Positions 19,608-29,684 of a stretch of 64,000 nucleotides of DNA are shown in pieces. Source of the DNA: an uncultured Aliivibrio sp. (GTDB lineage: Bacteria; Pseudomonadota; Gammaproteobacteria; Enterobacterales; Vibrionaceae); assembly GCF_946479765.1 (NCBI RefSeq), contig NZ_CAMLHO010000003.1, positions 62,001 through 126,000 of the forward strand, written 5' to 3'. The notes under the pieces were generated by a model that was not told where the DNA came from, made no database searches, and worked only from the letters and a program-made list of their open reading frames with translations. Every line of letters starts with the position of its first letter. Within the stretch, counting starts at the first letter, position 1. The position numbers and the translations under genes were made by a program.

Positions 19608-20047
19608 TATATATTTTCCTCAAAATCAACTAGGTAAGACGATGATGGATCTACAACAATGCGGTCTTGCATTGATGTTCTGCCAAGTAACATGCGAAAC
19701 ACCATTGTTTCTCGGTTACTTAATGTAACTTCAACTGGCCACTCTTGGCCTGATAAACGGATCACTGTTTTGATGACATAACGCATCTCTTCTTGACCAC
19801 TTGAGCTTTTTACCGAACGGCGGTCAACGATAGGTGCTTCACAAATCTGCACGAAATCGTTATTACGTTTTTCTGGATGAATCCAGAAACGGACCCAGTC
19901 TTCACCATCCTTTGTGAAGGGCTCTACTTTAAAAGCATGTAAACAAGAAGTTTGGGCACCAGTATCAACTTTTGCCTTAATTAATTTAATACCAAGTTCT
20001 GGAAGGCTAAGTGATTCGCGCCATCCGACAATGATTTTATCTGTCAT
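19607..20047 (-). CDS. RimB-like retropepsin-fold 'ATP-dependent zinc protease' family protein
   Basis: A 146-residue protein with the aspartic-protease-like motif [14 protein letters not shown] (DTGA at about residues 28-31) and a second conserved region, [17 protein letters not shown]. The family is commonly annotated as ATP-dependent zinc protease, but its sequence is that of a single-chain retropepsin. In Pseudomonas the rimABK operon encodes a similar protease (RimB) that trims RimK-added glutamates; the same role is likely here, by context. It is the first gene of the operon. A promoter with -35 ATCTAA/-10 AGTATA (plus-strand reading) lies at 20080-20108. Confidence 0.85.
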   Translation of the reverse strand: MTDKIIVGWRESLSLPELGIKLIKAKVDTGAQTSCLHAFKVEPFTKDGEDWVRFWIHPEKRNNDFVQICEAPIVDRRSVKSSSGQEEMRYVIKTVIRLSGQEWPVEVTLSNRETMVFRMLLGRTSMQDRIVVDPSSSYLVDFEENI

Positions 20048-20079
20048 TAATTTGTCTCAAATAGAAAAACCCACAATCA

Positions 20080-20108
20080 AGTATAGTTGATACTTTGCGG
20101 ATATCTAA
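20080..20108 (-). promoter_or_regulatory. Putative sigma-70 promoter of rimB-rimK
   Basis: On the minus strand -35 TTAGAT (20108-20103) and -10 TATACT (20085-20080) are separated by 17 bp. The -10 sits inside the inverted repeat AAGTAT-N5-ATACTT (20079-20095). About 32 bases separate it from the rimB ATG. Confidence 0.5.
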
Positions 20109-20132
20109 CCCATTTGGCTACCATCTAATTTT

Positions 20133-20149
20133 CTGAGTATATTACTCAG
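20133..20149. promoter_or_regulatory. Palindrome CTGAGTA-TAT-TACTCAG upstream of rimB
   Basis: A perfect 7-bp inverted repeat with a 3-base spacer, 25 bases upstream of the putative rimB -35. The same TGAGTA-N3-TACTCA half-sites recur upstream of ureD at 30685-30699. It is probably a regulator-binding site; the protein is unknown. Confidence 0.5.
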
Positions 20150-20526
20150 TAGTCTGGAGTTTGGTGGAATATATAGAGAGGTGTTATAGGATGTGTACAC
20201 CGTGACTCAATGACGGCGAATTTATCAGTAGTTTTTAATTTCGTCAAATAAAAAATAGATTATAATTTTGGCGCTTTTTGATTAGTTTTTCTAATGGATG
20301 AGATTGTTAATAGATTATGACTTATTATGTTATTTGTTTAAAAAAAGAGAGCTGTGATAATATTTTTTTTGATAAATATAATATTGACTAACCTTTTTAA
20401 TATAGTGATTGCTTCTAAGTTCTTATTAATTAATAAAATAAATGGATTAATAAAGGATTTAAAACTGGTGTTTAATTATGAGTGAAGTTATTATGCCTAT
20501 ATTGTACTAGTTTGGTGATACATGTA
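20150..20526. other. AT-rich leader region of the sodium symporter gene
   Basis: Together with 20048-20149 this makes a 479-base gap. A TATAAT at 20377-20382 is the best -10 candidate for the symporter gene, without a good -35. A ten-codon frame starts at 20478 but has no ribosome site. No other gene or stable hairpin was recognised. Confidence 0.4.
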
Positions 20527-21873
20527 ATGACCGATAACAGAGAAAGTTTTAGTTCACGTATAGGATTTATATTAGCAGCGGCAGGCGCGGCTGTCGGATT
20601 AGGCAATATTTGGGGGTTCCCTACACAAGCTGCGAGCAATGGTGGCGGGGCTTTCTTATTGGTTTACCTTGTCATGATCCTTGTTGTGGCCTTCCCAATG
20701 CTTGTTGTTGAAATGGCGATAGGTCGACATGGTCAAGCAAACCCTGTAGATAGTATGCGTTCATTAACCTCTAACCCAATGGGTAAACGAGTGGGGGCTT
20801 TTGTTGGTTGGATCGGCCTGAGCGTCCCAAGTACGGTGCTTATGTTTTATAGTATTGTTGGTGGTTGGTTAATTTGTTTTTTATTTGGCGCGATGGCTAA
20901 TGTTGTTGGATTACATGATCTTTCTGAATGGTTTAAAGGTTTTAGTATTGAGCGTAATTTACTGGGTACAATAATCTTCTATGTATTAACTATTCTAATC
21001 GTACAAGGTGGAATTAAAGATGGTATTGAGAAATGGTCAACACGATTAATGCCTGCTTTATTTGTTTTATTTGGTTTATTGTTTGTATATATCATGATGC
21101 AACAAGGTGCAGTTGAAGGATTAAAGCATTATCTTATCCCTGATTTTGAAAAGGTAATGGATAAAAAATTGATCCTTGCAGCCATGGGACAAGGCTTTTT
21201 TTCTCTGACGATTGGTGGTTGTTCAATGCTTATTTATGGTTCATATTTAAGTAAAAAAGAAAACCTACCAAAGATGGCAATGAACGTTACTTTAGTTGAT
21301 ACCGCAGTGGCATTTATTGCTGGGTTAGTGGTAATGCCAGCAATGTTTGTTGCGATGGAAAAGGGCGTTCAGATCTATGCAGAAGATGGTTCTCTAATCA
21401 GTTCTGATACTTTGGTATTTACCGTCTTACCGATGATGTTTGATAGTTTAGGCATTTTTGGTGATTTGTTTGCGATTGTTTTCTTTCTATTATTAACGAT
21501 TGCAGCATTAACGTCTTCAATCTCAATGCTTGAATGTTCAGTATCCTTAGTGAGTGAGCGATTCAAAACAAAAAGAACCCCAACAAGTTGGGTATTGGGC
21601 GCGCTTATTGCCGTGTTTAGTGTAGTTATTGTCTTTAATTTTGGTGAACTATTTGGCTTGGTGGCAATGATAGCTACTCAATACCTACAACCAGTGGCTG
21701 CACTGTTGTTCTGTGTATTCGGTGGCTGGGTGTGGAGCCGTCATTCTAAAATTAAAGAACTAGAACAAGGCTATCCTGAATTTCAACAAGGTTTTTTTGG
21801 TAAGGTTTGGCCACTGTATGTGAAGTTCGTTTGCCCTATCTTAGTGATTACGGTTCTTTGGGCATCGTTCTAA
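20527..21873 (+). CDS. Sodium-dependent transporter, NSS/SNF family
   Basis: A secondary transporter of the neurotransmitter:sodium symporter family, which moves amino acids or related amines with Na+. The 448-residue protein starts MTDNRESFSSRIGFILAAAG; TM1 carries the family signature AGAAVGLGNIWGFP, which holds the substrate and sodium site. There are about 11 hydrophobic segments, fewer than the 12 of eukaryotic members but normal for bacterial ones. ATG 20527 is preferred over an in-frame GTG at 20482, which would add 15 residues before the conserved start. It is monocistronic, ending in a strong terminator. The substrate cannot be predicted; tryptophan, tyrosine and leucine carriers are the known bacterial relatives. 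Confidence 0.92.
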   Translation: MTDNRESFSSRIGFILAAAGAAVGLGNIWGFPTQAASNGGGAFLLVYLVMILVVAFPMLVVEMAIGRHGQANPVDSMRSLTSNPMGKRVGAFVGWIGLSVPSTVLMFYSIVGGWLICFLFGAMANVVGLHDLSEWFKGFSIERNLLGTIIFYVLTILIVQGGIKDGIEKWSTRLMPALFVLFGLLFVYIMMQQGAVEGLKHYLIPDFEKVMDKKLILAAMGQGFFSLTIGGCSMLIYGSYLSKKENLPKMAMNVTLVDTAVAFIAGLVVMPAMFVAMEKGVQIYAEDGSLISSDTLVFTVLPMMFDSLGIFGDLFAIVFFLLLTIAALTSSISMLECSVSLVSERFKTKRTPTSWVLGALIAVFSVVIVFNFGELFGLVAMIATQYLQPVAALLFCVFGGWVWSRHSKIKELEQGYPEFQQGFFGKVWPLYVKFVCPILVITVLWASF

Positions 21874-21908
21874 TATTGATTACATTTTTAATAAAATGAG
21901 TTAAATAT

Positions 21909-21939
21909 AAAAAGCCAGCACTTCATATGCTGGCTTTTT
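21909..21939. terminator. Bidirectional terminator, symporter/chitinase
   Basis: AAAAAGCCAGCA (21909-21920), loop CTTCATA, TGCTGGCTTTTT (21928-21939). It serves the symporter and the convergent chitinase gene. Confidence 0.9.
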
Positions 21940-21972
21940 TTTATATATTTAAATCAACGATAGAGTTACGTT

Positions 21973-24174
21973 TTATTGCTTGTCCCAAGCATCAGCCCAG
22001 TATTGGCTTTCTGCAGGTGCATAAGCAGAGCTTGAACACCATGCAGTATAAGGCCAAGGTTTACATTGGTAAACATCACCATCCGTTGCTAATACTTTAT
22101 CGCCAGCTGAGTAAGCTACACCTGCTTCGTACGCAGGAACATCGCTTGGTGGTGTCGTTGTATCTTTAGCAATAAGGTTAAAGTTGTAACGTGCTTCTAT
22201 TGAATCACCATCATTTGATGCGAGTAGGCGTATTGAGTAGTAGCCTTCTTCAACATTTGCCAGTTTTAAAGATACAGCTTGTGTGCCTTTTACTGATGCT
22301 GAGTATTCTGCTACTTGGTTACCAATACGGTCAATTACATTGACATTGATAGATGCTATTTCATTAGTGGTTACTGTAAAGGTTACAGTTGCCGACGAAT
22401 TTTCTACAGCGTATTCATTCTTAAGGTCTGTGATTTTTGCGTTTAATTCAGTTTCTGGATCTGGTGTTACATCACCACAATCGCTGTCACCAATTTGTTT
22501 CCAAACACCCCATTCACCAGTTGTTCCTGGCTCATCACCTTGAGTCCACCAGCCAGCTTGCCATGTTTTGCCGTTGTGACTTGTTGTCTCATCAGCTAGA
22601 TATACTTGATTGGCTTTCCATGGGTTAACACATACTTGTGAACCATCATTTACAGTAACAGTACGTTTTGCTGTTGTTGTTTGGTTGGCGCTATCAGTAA
22701 CAGAGTAAGTTAATATATATTTACCTGCTAATGAAGTATCAACCGAACCTGTTACCGTAATTTTAGATGTTAAATCGCCATCTTCCGCATCTGTGGCTTT
22801 AACACCAGTTAGTGCATTAAAATTAGAGTTAATTTTGATTGTTGTGTTTGCAACACCTGTTAATTCAGGTAATGCGCTGTAGACTTCAACATTACGTGCT
22901 TGTTTTGTTTCGTTACCATTAGAGTCTATTGCGCTGTAAGCAAGAACGTTGTCACCAAGTAATTGAGTATTAACAGAACCTTCAACCGTGATTGATGCAG
23001 TAACGTCTCCGTCTTCTTTATCGATTGCTTTAACGCCAGTTAATGGGTCAAATAGAGAACCGTGTTGAACACGAACATCGGTTAAGCCTGTAAATACTGG
23101 TTTACCTGCCATTGGTGGTGGAGTTGTTTGGCCATGGATGTATGGGCCATAAGCATTAATGAAGCTGCTGTTGTATGGCGTACCTGCTGAGTTTGTACCT
23201 ATGTCCCAGTTGATTGACCATGTCATTACACCGCGTAGTGGTTGACCTTGTTTTTTCAGTGCATCAAAGGCGTTATATAGCGCTTGAGGCTCTTTAACAA
23301 AACCTGTTGCTGCTGCATCATTGTTTGTTGGAATACCAAAAACAAGTTTGTCGTGTGGGATCTTATGGAAACCACGAGTACCATTGATTAATGAATCAGA
23401 GATGTAGTAGATGAATTTCTCTTTCATTGCATCACTGTTTTGAGTGATCCATGCATTCTCTTCATCAACCCAAATACCGTCACCACCTTGGTTGTAGAAT
23501 TGTGGGTTGATCCAATCGTAGTAACCTTCTAGACGCTCAAGGTATGGAACATACTTATCGCCCGCTTTTAGGTATGGGAACTCAGGAGCCATTGTGATTA
23601 AGAAGTTTTTTCCTTGAGCACGGTAATGATCTTTCACAATTTTAAGTGCTTCTGGAATTACCCATTGATTATCAGATGCAGTAACGGCAGCTTGTTCTAA
23701 GTCGATATCTAGACCATCGAAGCCATAGACTTCAACAAGACGAATCACTTCTTCAGCGAAGGCAATTTCATCGCCACGTTTTAATTCAATGTGTGCGTCT
23801 GCACCACCAAGAGCGATCAATACAGAACGACCTTGCGCGTTTAATGTTTTAATTTGTTCAATAAATTCCGCTTCGCTTAAACCAACCGCAGGGTCAAGAC
23901 GGAACGTTGGAATACGACCTTCAGCAGTGTCGTATACTTTCATGAACGAAACGTCAACAACGTTATACATTGGATCTGTTTCTTCAAGTGTCATGCATGG
24001 TGCATTACCTGCTTGGTAACCACGGCCATCACACCAGTTATGCCAATAACCGACAACAACGCCACCTTCTGGATTAACCATATCGTCGTTTACTTGAGCT
24101 TGAACAGAAAAACCGGCACCGAATAAGGCTAAAGCGATTGCATTAAGTTTTATTTTTTTAGTTAGTAATGTCAT
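21973..24174 (-). CDS. Secreted modular GH18 chitinase
   Basis: An exported chitinase hydrolysing beta-1,4-N-acetylglucosamine polymers. The 733-residue protein has a signal peptide (about 1-26, ending SVQA), a GH18 catalytic domain (about 35-345) with the full DxxDxDxE motif DGLDIDLE at 153-160 (acid Glu160), and two DUF5011-like Ig repeats (about 358-432 and 436-508, each with LTGVKA.D.EDGD). Then come a CBM5/12-type chitin-binding domain (514-566, WKANQVYLADE, WWTQGDEPG), a further beta-sandwich (about 576-672) and a second carbohydrate-binding module at the C-terminus (680-733, YEAGVAYSAGDKVLA, WCSS). It is probably secreted through the type II system. A perfect FNR box and a -10 precede it, with a 5' leader of about 105 bases. 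Confidence 0.95.
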   Translation of the reverse strand: MTLLTKKIKLNAIALALFGAGFSVQAQVNDDMVNPEGGVVVGYWHNWCDGRGYQAGNAPCMTLEETDPMYNVVDVSFMKVYDTAEGRIPTFRLDPAVGLSEAEFIEQIKTLNAQGRSVLIALGGADAHIELKRGDEIAFAEEVIRLVEVYGFDGLDIDLEQAAVTASDNQWVIPEALKIVKDHYRAQGKNFLITMAPEFPYLKAGDKYVPYLERLEGYYDWINPQFYNQGGDGIWVDEENAWITQNSDAMKEKFIYYISDSLINGTRGFHKIPHDKLVFGIPTNNDAAATGFVKEPQALYNAFDALKKQGQPLRGVMTWSINWDIGTNSAGTPYNSSFINAYGPYIHGQTTPPPMAGKPVFTGLTDVRVQHGSLFDPLTGVKAIDKEDGDVTASITVEGSVNTQLLGDNVLAYSAIDSNGNETKQARNVEVYSALPELTGVANTTIKINSNFNALTGVKATDAEDGDLTSKITVTGSVDTSLAGKYILTYSVTDSANQTTTAKRTVTVNDGSQVCVNPWKANQVYLADETTSHNGKTWQAGWWTQGDEPGTTGEWGVWKQIGDSDCGDVTPDPETELNAKITDLKNEYAVENSSATVTFTVTTNEIASINVNVIDRIGNQVAEYSASVKGTQAVSLKLANVEEGYYSIRLLASNDGDSIEARYNFNLIAKDTTTPPSDVPAYEAGVAYSAGDKVLATDGDVYQCKPWPYTAWCSSSAYAPAESQYWADAWDKQ

Positions 24175-24288
24175 ATTTTTTCACTTTAAATAATGAGGTA
24201 TAGGGAGCTGTGTTAATTAAACGGAAATATGTTTTTGCCAGCTCCTTAACTGATGGAAGAAATTTATCAGTTAATTCTCAAATCCGTG

Positions 24289-24328
24289 ATAATAGAAGTG
24301 TTACAAAATGTAACTTGATGGAGATCAA
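24289..24328 (-). promoter_or_regulatory. FNR-type class II promoter of the chitinase gene
   Basis: TTGATGGAGATCAA (24315-24328) matches the FNR consensus TTGAT-N4-ATCAA perfectly. On the minus strand TATTAT (24294-24289) lies with its centre 30 bp from the box centre, close to the geometry of FNR class II promoters. Between them is the inverted repeat GTTACA-AAA-TGTAAC (24300-24314). The same bases match a CRP site at 7 of 10 core positions, so FNR is the better fit. Confidence 0.6.
24300..24314. promoter_or_regulatory. Inverted repeat GTTACA-N3-TGTAAC in the chitinase promoter
   Basis: Perfect 6-bp arms with a 3-base spacer, lying between the FNR box and the -10. A protein bound here would block the promoter. 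A related repeat (TTTACA-N3-TGTAAA) lies upstream of yitT/glyA at 50894-50908. Confidence 0.4.
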
Positions 24329-24803
24329 AGAAATACCATGCATTTTTATCGTGCTTTATTGCATGTTGTAAATTGGTTTTTTTACTGTAGGTTATTGATT
24401 TGAATTAATTTAATATACTAGCGCCTGTGTTTTTGAATTAATGGAAAAGTGAATAACTATGATGAAAAGATAAAATGAGAAAAGTTTATATAGTGTATTT
24501 ACACTAATTTTACGGTATTTATTGCCTGGATCAGGATCTCATTTATGGTGAGGTGTATTTGACGATGATTAAAAAAAGTGCTTTCTGGTGGCGGGTGCTT
24601 TTTGTTCAAAGTAAGCGATGTTGACGCTTTTTTTTAACATTGTCGCATCGTGCTAAGGGGCGGTTTATTTTCGATGTATTTTATTTTTTGATAAGGAATA
24701 ATTTATTGCTGTTTATTTCATCACTTTTAGGTCTTTAAAGAGGGGGGATGTTTGACTCTATTTGTTATTGAAGAAGTGCGTGGAAAGCCATGTTGATGAA
24801 AGA

Positions 24804-24824
24804 AGGGAGTATGGTTCACTCCCT
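24804..24824 (-). terminator. Terminator of the yaeP-DUF4250 pair
   Basis: AGGGAGT (24804-24810) pairs with ACTCCCT (24818-24824) around a 7-base loop, followed on the minus strand by TTCTTTC. It lies 23 bases after the DUF4250 stop. The T run is interrupted. Confidence 0.65.
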
Positions 24825-24847
24825 CTATTATGTCAGACTGCAAGCCA

Positions 24848-25036
24848 TTATCTAAATTGCTTAACGCTTTCTAAGTAATCAAAACCCGCATCTGCAAGTT
24901 TTTTAATTAAGGTATCTTTATCTAATTCATAGAATTTTACATAGCTATCTAGATCGCCAAATTCATCACGAATTTTCATGTTTACCATACTCATTAGCAT
25001 GACTGGATCCATTGAAATTACTTTTTCTGGTGTCAT
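24848..25036 (-). CDS. DUF4250 family small protein
   Basis: A 62-residue protein of unknown function with the DUF4250 pattern [20 protein letters not shown] followed by a helix-rich segment ([20 protein letters not shown]). The repeated-helix layout (IDKEALI..L...GF) looks like a small three-helix bundle. Its ATG overlaps the yaeP stop as ATGA, and GAGG lies 7 bases upstream, so the two are translationally coupled. It has no signal, membrane or metal motif. Confidence 0.85.
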   Translation of the reverse strand: MTPEKVISMDPVMLMSMVNMKIRDEFGDLDSYVKFYELDKDTLIKKLADAGFDYLESVKQFR

Positions 25037-25242
25037 TTCTCATCCTCAAAATCAGAAATAAGTAAATTAGCGGCAGCAAATGCGGCTTTTTCACGAGTGT
25101 CTTTTGGAAGAGTGTCATCTGCGGCAATGTCGTTTAATGATTTAACTGCACAGTTGATCGCTTGAGGAATATAGCCTTGGTCGCCACTGCCAATTAATGA
25201 ATACAATTCACGAACCATGTCACAACAATCGTATACTTTCAT
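25033..25242 (-). CDS. yaeP: YaeP family small protein (UPF0253)
   Basis: A 69-residue protein resembling E. coli YaeP along its length: the shared pattern is [17 protein letters not shown] followed by [20 protein letters not shown] and [12 protein letters not shown]. Function unknown. ATG 25242 is chosen because GGAAAG lies just upstream and residues before it in the longer frame match nothing. In E. coli yaeP precedes rof (yaeO, a Rho inhibitor); here the coupled partner is a DUF4250 gene instead. No RNA-binding motif is evident. Confidence 0.88.
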   Translation of the reverse strand: MKVYDCCDMVRELYSLIGSGDQGYIPQAINCAVKSLNDIAADDTLPKDTREKAAFAAANLLISDFEDEK

Positions 25243-25348
25243 AATACTTTCCATCTTAAAATGATAACTGTTATGAAGTTTACACTGAGCTATTTGTAAT
25301 ACCAAACTCAAACAAGATTAATTATGAATCTATTGATTTAGATACAAA

Positions 25349-25396
25349 AAAGCCTCAAAACAAGCCTGTGATGGCAAAACTTGTTCTTGAGGCTTT
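25349..25396 (-). terminator. Terminator of the urease operon
   Basis: On the minus strand AAAGCCTCAA (25396-25387) pairs with TTGAGGCTTT (25358-25349), and inner AACAAG/CTTGTT arms extend the stem around a 15-base loop. A six-T run follows. It lies 29 bases after ureG. Confidence 0.88.
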
Positions 25397-25424
25397 CGGT
25401 TATCTAAGAAGATATTGATTGATG

Positions 25425-26045
25425 TTATTTAACGTCTAACATGCCACGTTCAATGATGAACGCAATAATTTTTTCTAGACCAACGCCTTTTTTCAGATTT
25501 GCAAATACGTATGGACGAGTTGGACGCATACGAGCGGTATCTGATTCCATTACTTCAAGAGAAGCTCCCACATACGGAGCTAAGTCAATTTTGTTGATGA
25601 TCAATAGATCTGACTTAGTAATACCTGGACCACCTTTACGTGGGATTTTCTCACCTTCAGCAACATCAATCACATAGATGGTTAAATCTGCTAATTCAGG
25701 ACTGAATGTCGCGCTTAAGTTGTCACCGCCGCTCTCTATAAACACAACATCTAGATTTTTATGGCGTTCAGCTAACTCTTCTACAGCGGCTAAGTTCATT
25801 GATGCATCTTCTCGAATAGCCGTGTGTGGGCAGCCACCAGTTTCGACGCCAATAATTCTATCAGCGTCTAATGCTTCTGCTTGAGTCAGGATCTTCGCGT
25901 CTTCTTGAGTGTAAATATCGTTAGTAACGACTGCGATTTGGTACGTGTCACGTAGTGCTTTACACAGAACTTCTAATAGGGCTGTTTTACCTGAACCAAC
26001 AGGGCCGCCAACACCAATACGTAGTGGTTGTTTATAATCTTGCAT
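25425..26045 (-). CDS. ureG: Urease accessory GTPase
   Basis: UreG is a SIMIBI-class GTPase that carries nickel and powers metal delivery to apo-urease in complex with UreD and UreF. The 206-residue protein has the P-loop [14 protein letters not shown] at 12-25, the nickel-site CPH motif [15 protein letters not shown], the [18 protein letters not shown] region and [10 protein letters not shown] for base recognition. It lacks a His-rich N-terminal tail, so storage falls to UreE. It is the last gene of ureDABCEFG and precedes the operon terminator. A 9-base gap separates it from ureF. Confidence 0.97.
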   Translation of the reverse strand: MQDYKQPLRIGVGGPVGSGKTALLEVLCKALRDTYQIAVVTNDIYTQEDAKILTQAEALDADRIIGVETGGCPHTAIREDASMNLAAVEELAERHKNLDVVFIESGGDNLSATFSPELADLTIYVIDVAEGEKIPRKGGPGITKSDLLIINKIDLAPYVGASLEVMESDTARMRPTRPYVFANLKKGVGLEKIIAFIIERGMLDVK

Positions 26046-26054
26046 TATTTATTC

Positions 26055-26720
26055 TCATGATCTAAATAGTCGAGTGTATTGGCTCTCGTGTCGAGAACTT
26101 GCCAATACTTGAGCTGGAGTGAAACTGCCAATAAGGTGTTCAGGCCAACGTTCTGATTTATCTACGGCTTGCAGGATCACTTCTGCCATTTCTAGTAGCA
26201 GTTGTTGTCCTGCGCTTTGTCCTAAGGGAACTAACTTTATGCCAACAATAGTGGCATTCTCAAGCCATCCCCAAGAGTAAGCGATTGCTAATTTTCTTGC
26301 GCTAAGTTGCCAGTGATTGGCCGCTAACGCAAAAGCCGCAATTTGAGTTTGCTTTACCATTGGTTGAGTTATTTGATTTAATTCAATACCCAATTTTGGC
26401 AGCAGCATTGAGAAAGCCAGTCCTCTTTGTCTTTCTTCAAGACGTAACTCTTTTGTCTCTCTATTGGCAATAATGAAATCACTCCATTCTTGAGCTTCTT
26501 GCCATTTTTCGTCTTTTATTAGTTGAGTCATTTTAGCTAAAACAGGTAACTCTAATGTCGCAATACTGTCCATTAATTGATTGCTTAACCAATGTTTTAA
26601 TTCGGTAACGTTGCTGACCCACTCTTTCTCTATTGCCCACTCTAAACCTTGTGAATAGGTGAATGAACCTACAGGCAGGGAAGGACTAATAAGTTGATAG
26701 AGTCGTAAATCCTCTAACAC
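26055..26720 (-). CDS. ureF: Urease accessory protein UreF
   Basis: UreF is an all-helical accessory protein that bridges UreD and UreG and gates GTP hydrolysis during nickel insertion. The 221-residue protein has family signatures [25 protein letters not shown] near the start (shown in parts: [16 protein letters not shown]) and [14 protein letters not shown]. Length is usual. It starts at ATG 26720, 11 bases after ureE, and ends 9 bases before ureG. No oddity. Confidence 0.95.
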   Translation of the reverse strand: MLEDLRLYQLISPSLPVGSFTYSQGLEWAIEKEWVSNVTELKHWLSNQLMDSIATLELPVLAKMTQLIKDEKWQEAQEWSDFIIANRETKELRLEERQRGLAFSMLLPKLGIELNQITQPMVKQTQIAAFALAANHWQLSARKLAIAYSWGWLENATIVGIKLVPLGQSAGQQLLLEMAEVILQAVDKSERWPEHLIGSFTPAQVLASSRHESQYTRLFRS

Positions 26721-26731
26721 GATAGCCTCGC

Positions 26732-27223
26732 TTAATGGTGGTGACCATCGTGTGAACCAGCACTTGAACCACCATAAGCACCTGGTTCAGGTTGGTATTT
26801 GGCTTGTTCAACTTTTACGTTCAATCCTAAACGCTGTACCATATCATCAAGTACATGATCATGAAGATAACGGCACCATCCTGCTTCAACTTGAAGAGGA
26901 ACGTGGCGATTACCTAAGTGGTAGCACGCTTTAGCAAGCAGCAATAAATCATCGCTGAAAACGGTTGATACGGTTTCTTCTGCCGCGCTGATGATGGCTT
27001 GAATGCCGTCATCACTTTCTACTATATCGTGTTCTTTTAATACGGTTCCGCGAGGTAAGAATAATCCTGCATCTTCACCATTACTTAAAACTACCTTTAG
27101 GCGACTTTTAGTGCGCTCTAGCATCGTTAGGCATAAAGTTAGTTCTGGTGTGCTGTGTGAATGAGTCTCTCCATGATGATGATCGTCATGGTGGTGATGC
27201 ACAAGATGAGTAAATTTAATCAT
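26732..27223 (-). CDS. ureE: Urease nickel metallochaperone UreE with two His-rich tails
   Basis: UreE binds and delivers nickel to UreG. The 163-residue protein has a core [20 protein letters not shown] with LPRGTVL, typical of the N-terminal domain, then the metal-binding domain with [13 protein letters not shown] and [10 protein letters not shown] (conserved interface His). Besides the usual C-terminal His tail (GSHDGHHH), it has a second cluster near the N-terminus, [16 protein letters not shown] at 9-24, inserted in the first strand region. About a dozen extra His suggest unusual nickel storage capacity. A 70-base gap with a hairpin separates it from ureC. Confidence 0.95.
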   Translation of the reverse strand: MIKFTHLVHHHHDDHHHGETHSHSTPELTLCLTMLERTKSRLKVVLSNGEDAGLFLPRGTVLKEHDIVESDDGIQAIISAAEETVSTVFSDDLLLLAKACYHLGNRHVPLQVEAGWCRYLHDHVLDDMVQRLGLNVKVEQAKYQPEPGAYGGSSAGSHDGHHH

Positions 27224-27243
27224 GATTGTTCACTGTAAAAGGT

Positions 27244-27274
27244 GCTCCACCAGAAATAGGTACACTGGTAGAGC
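27244..27274 (-). other. Hairpin between ureC and ureE
   Basis: GCTCCACCA (27244-27252) and TGGTAGAGC (27266-27274) pair over nine positions with one G-U wobble, around a 13-base loop. There is no T run. It sits exactly between structural and accessory genes and may set their mRNA ratio by processing or partial stability; inference. Confidence 0.45.
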
Positions 27275-27293
27275 AAGGTTGTTTGTCTGTTAT

Positions 27294-29359
<2,066 letters not shown>

Positions 29360-29366
29360 GGGTTCC

Positions 29367-29669
29367 TTAAACGATAGGATCGTGAATTGACACTAATTTA
29401 GTGCCGTCAGGGAAAGTGCATTCAACCTGAACATCAGGGATCATTTCAGGAATACCGTCCATTACATCGTCCGCGGTTAAAATAGTGCGACCATAATTCA
29501 TAAGATCTGCAACAGTGCGTCCATCACGAGCACCTTCCATTATTTCAAAACAGATTAAGGCGATGGCTTCTGGGTAATTCAGTTTTAGTCCACGAGCTTT
29601 ACGTCTTTCAGCAATCATACCTGCAGAAGCAAGCAGCAGTTTGTCTTTTTCTCTTGGTGTTAATTCCAT
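29367..29669 (-). CDS. ureA: Urease gamma subunit
   Basis: A 100-residue structural subunit starting [21 protein letters not shown] (in parts [12 protein letters not shown]), with [20 protein letters not shown] and [20 protein letters not shown], the standard family pattern and length. It follows ureD by 15 bases and precedes ureB by 7. Confidence 0.97.
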   Translation of the reverse strand: MELTPREKDKLLLASAGMIAERRKARGLKLNYPEAIALICFEIMEGARDGRTVADLMNYGRTILTADDVMDGIPEMIPDVQVECTFPDGTKLVSIHDPIV

Positions 29670-29684
29670 TGTTATTCCAACTAA

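Larger units (their letters stand above)
24175..24847. other. Chitinase promoter region and gap to the DUF4250 gene
   Basis: This 673-base gap holds the chitinase leader with hairpin arms GGAGCTG (24204-24210) and CAGCTCC (24239-24245), the -10 and FNR box described separately, and the inverted repeat CATGCA-N17-TGCATG (24337-24365). A terminator for the yaeP-DUF4250 pair lies at 24804-24824. The stretch 24370-24780 is AT-rich with no gene I can support. Confidence 0.5.

Noticed and set aside
20478-20510. Ten-codon frame that could be a leader peptide for the sodium symporter
   Set aside because: No ribosome site at the right distance, no run of a regulatory codon and no attenuator hairpin after it.
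24565-24624. 19-codon frame in the chitinase/DUF4250 gap
   Set aside because: The nearest GAGGTG is too far upstream, and there is no supporting context.
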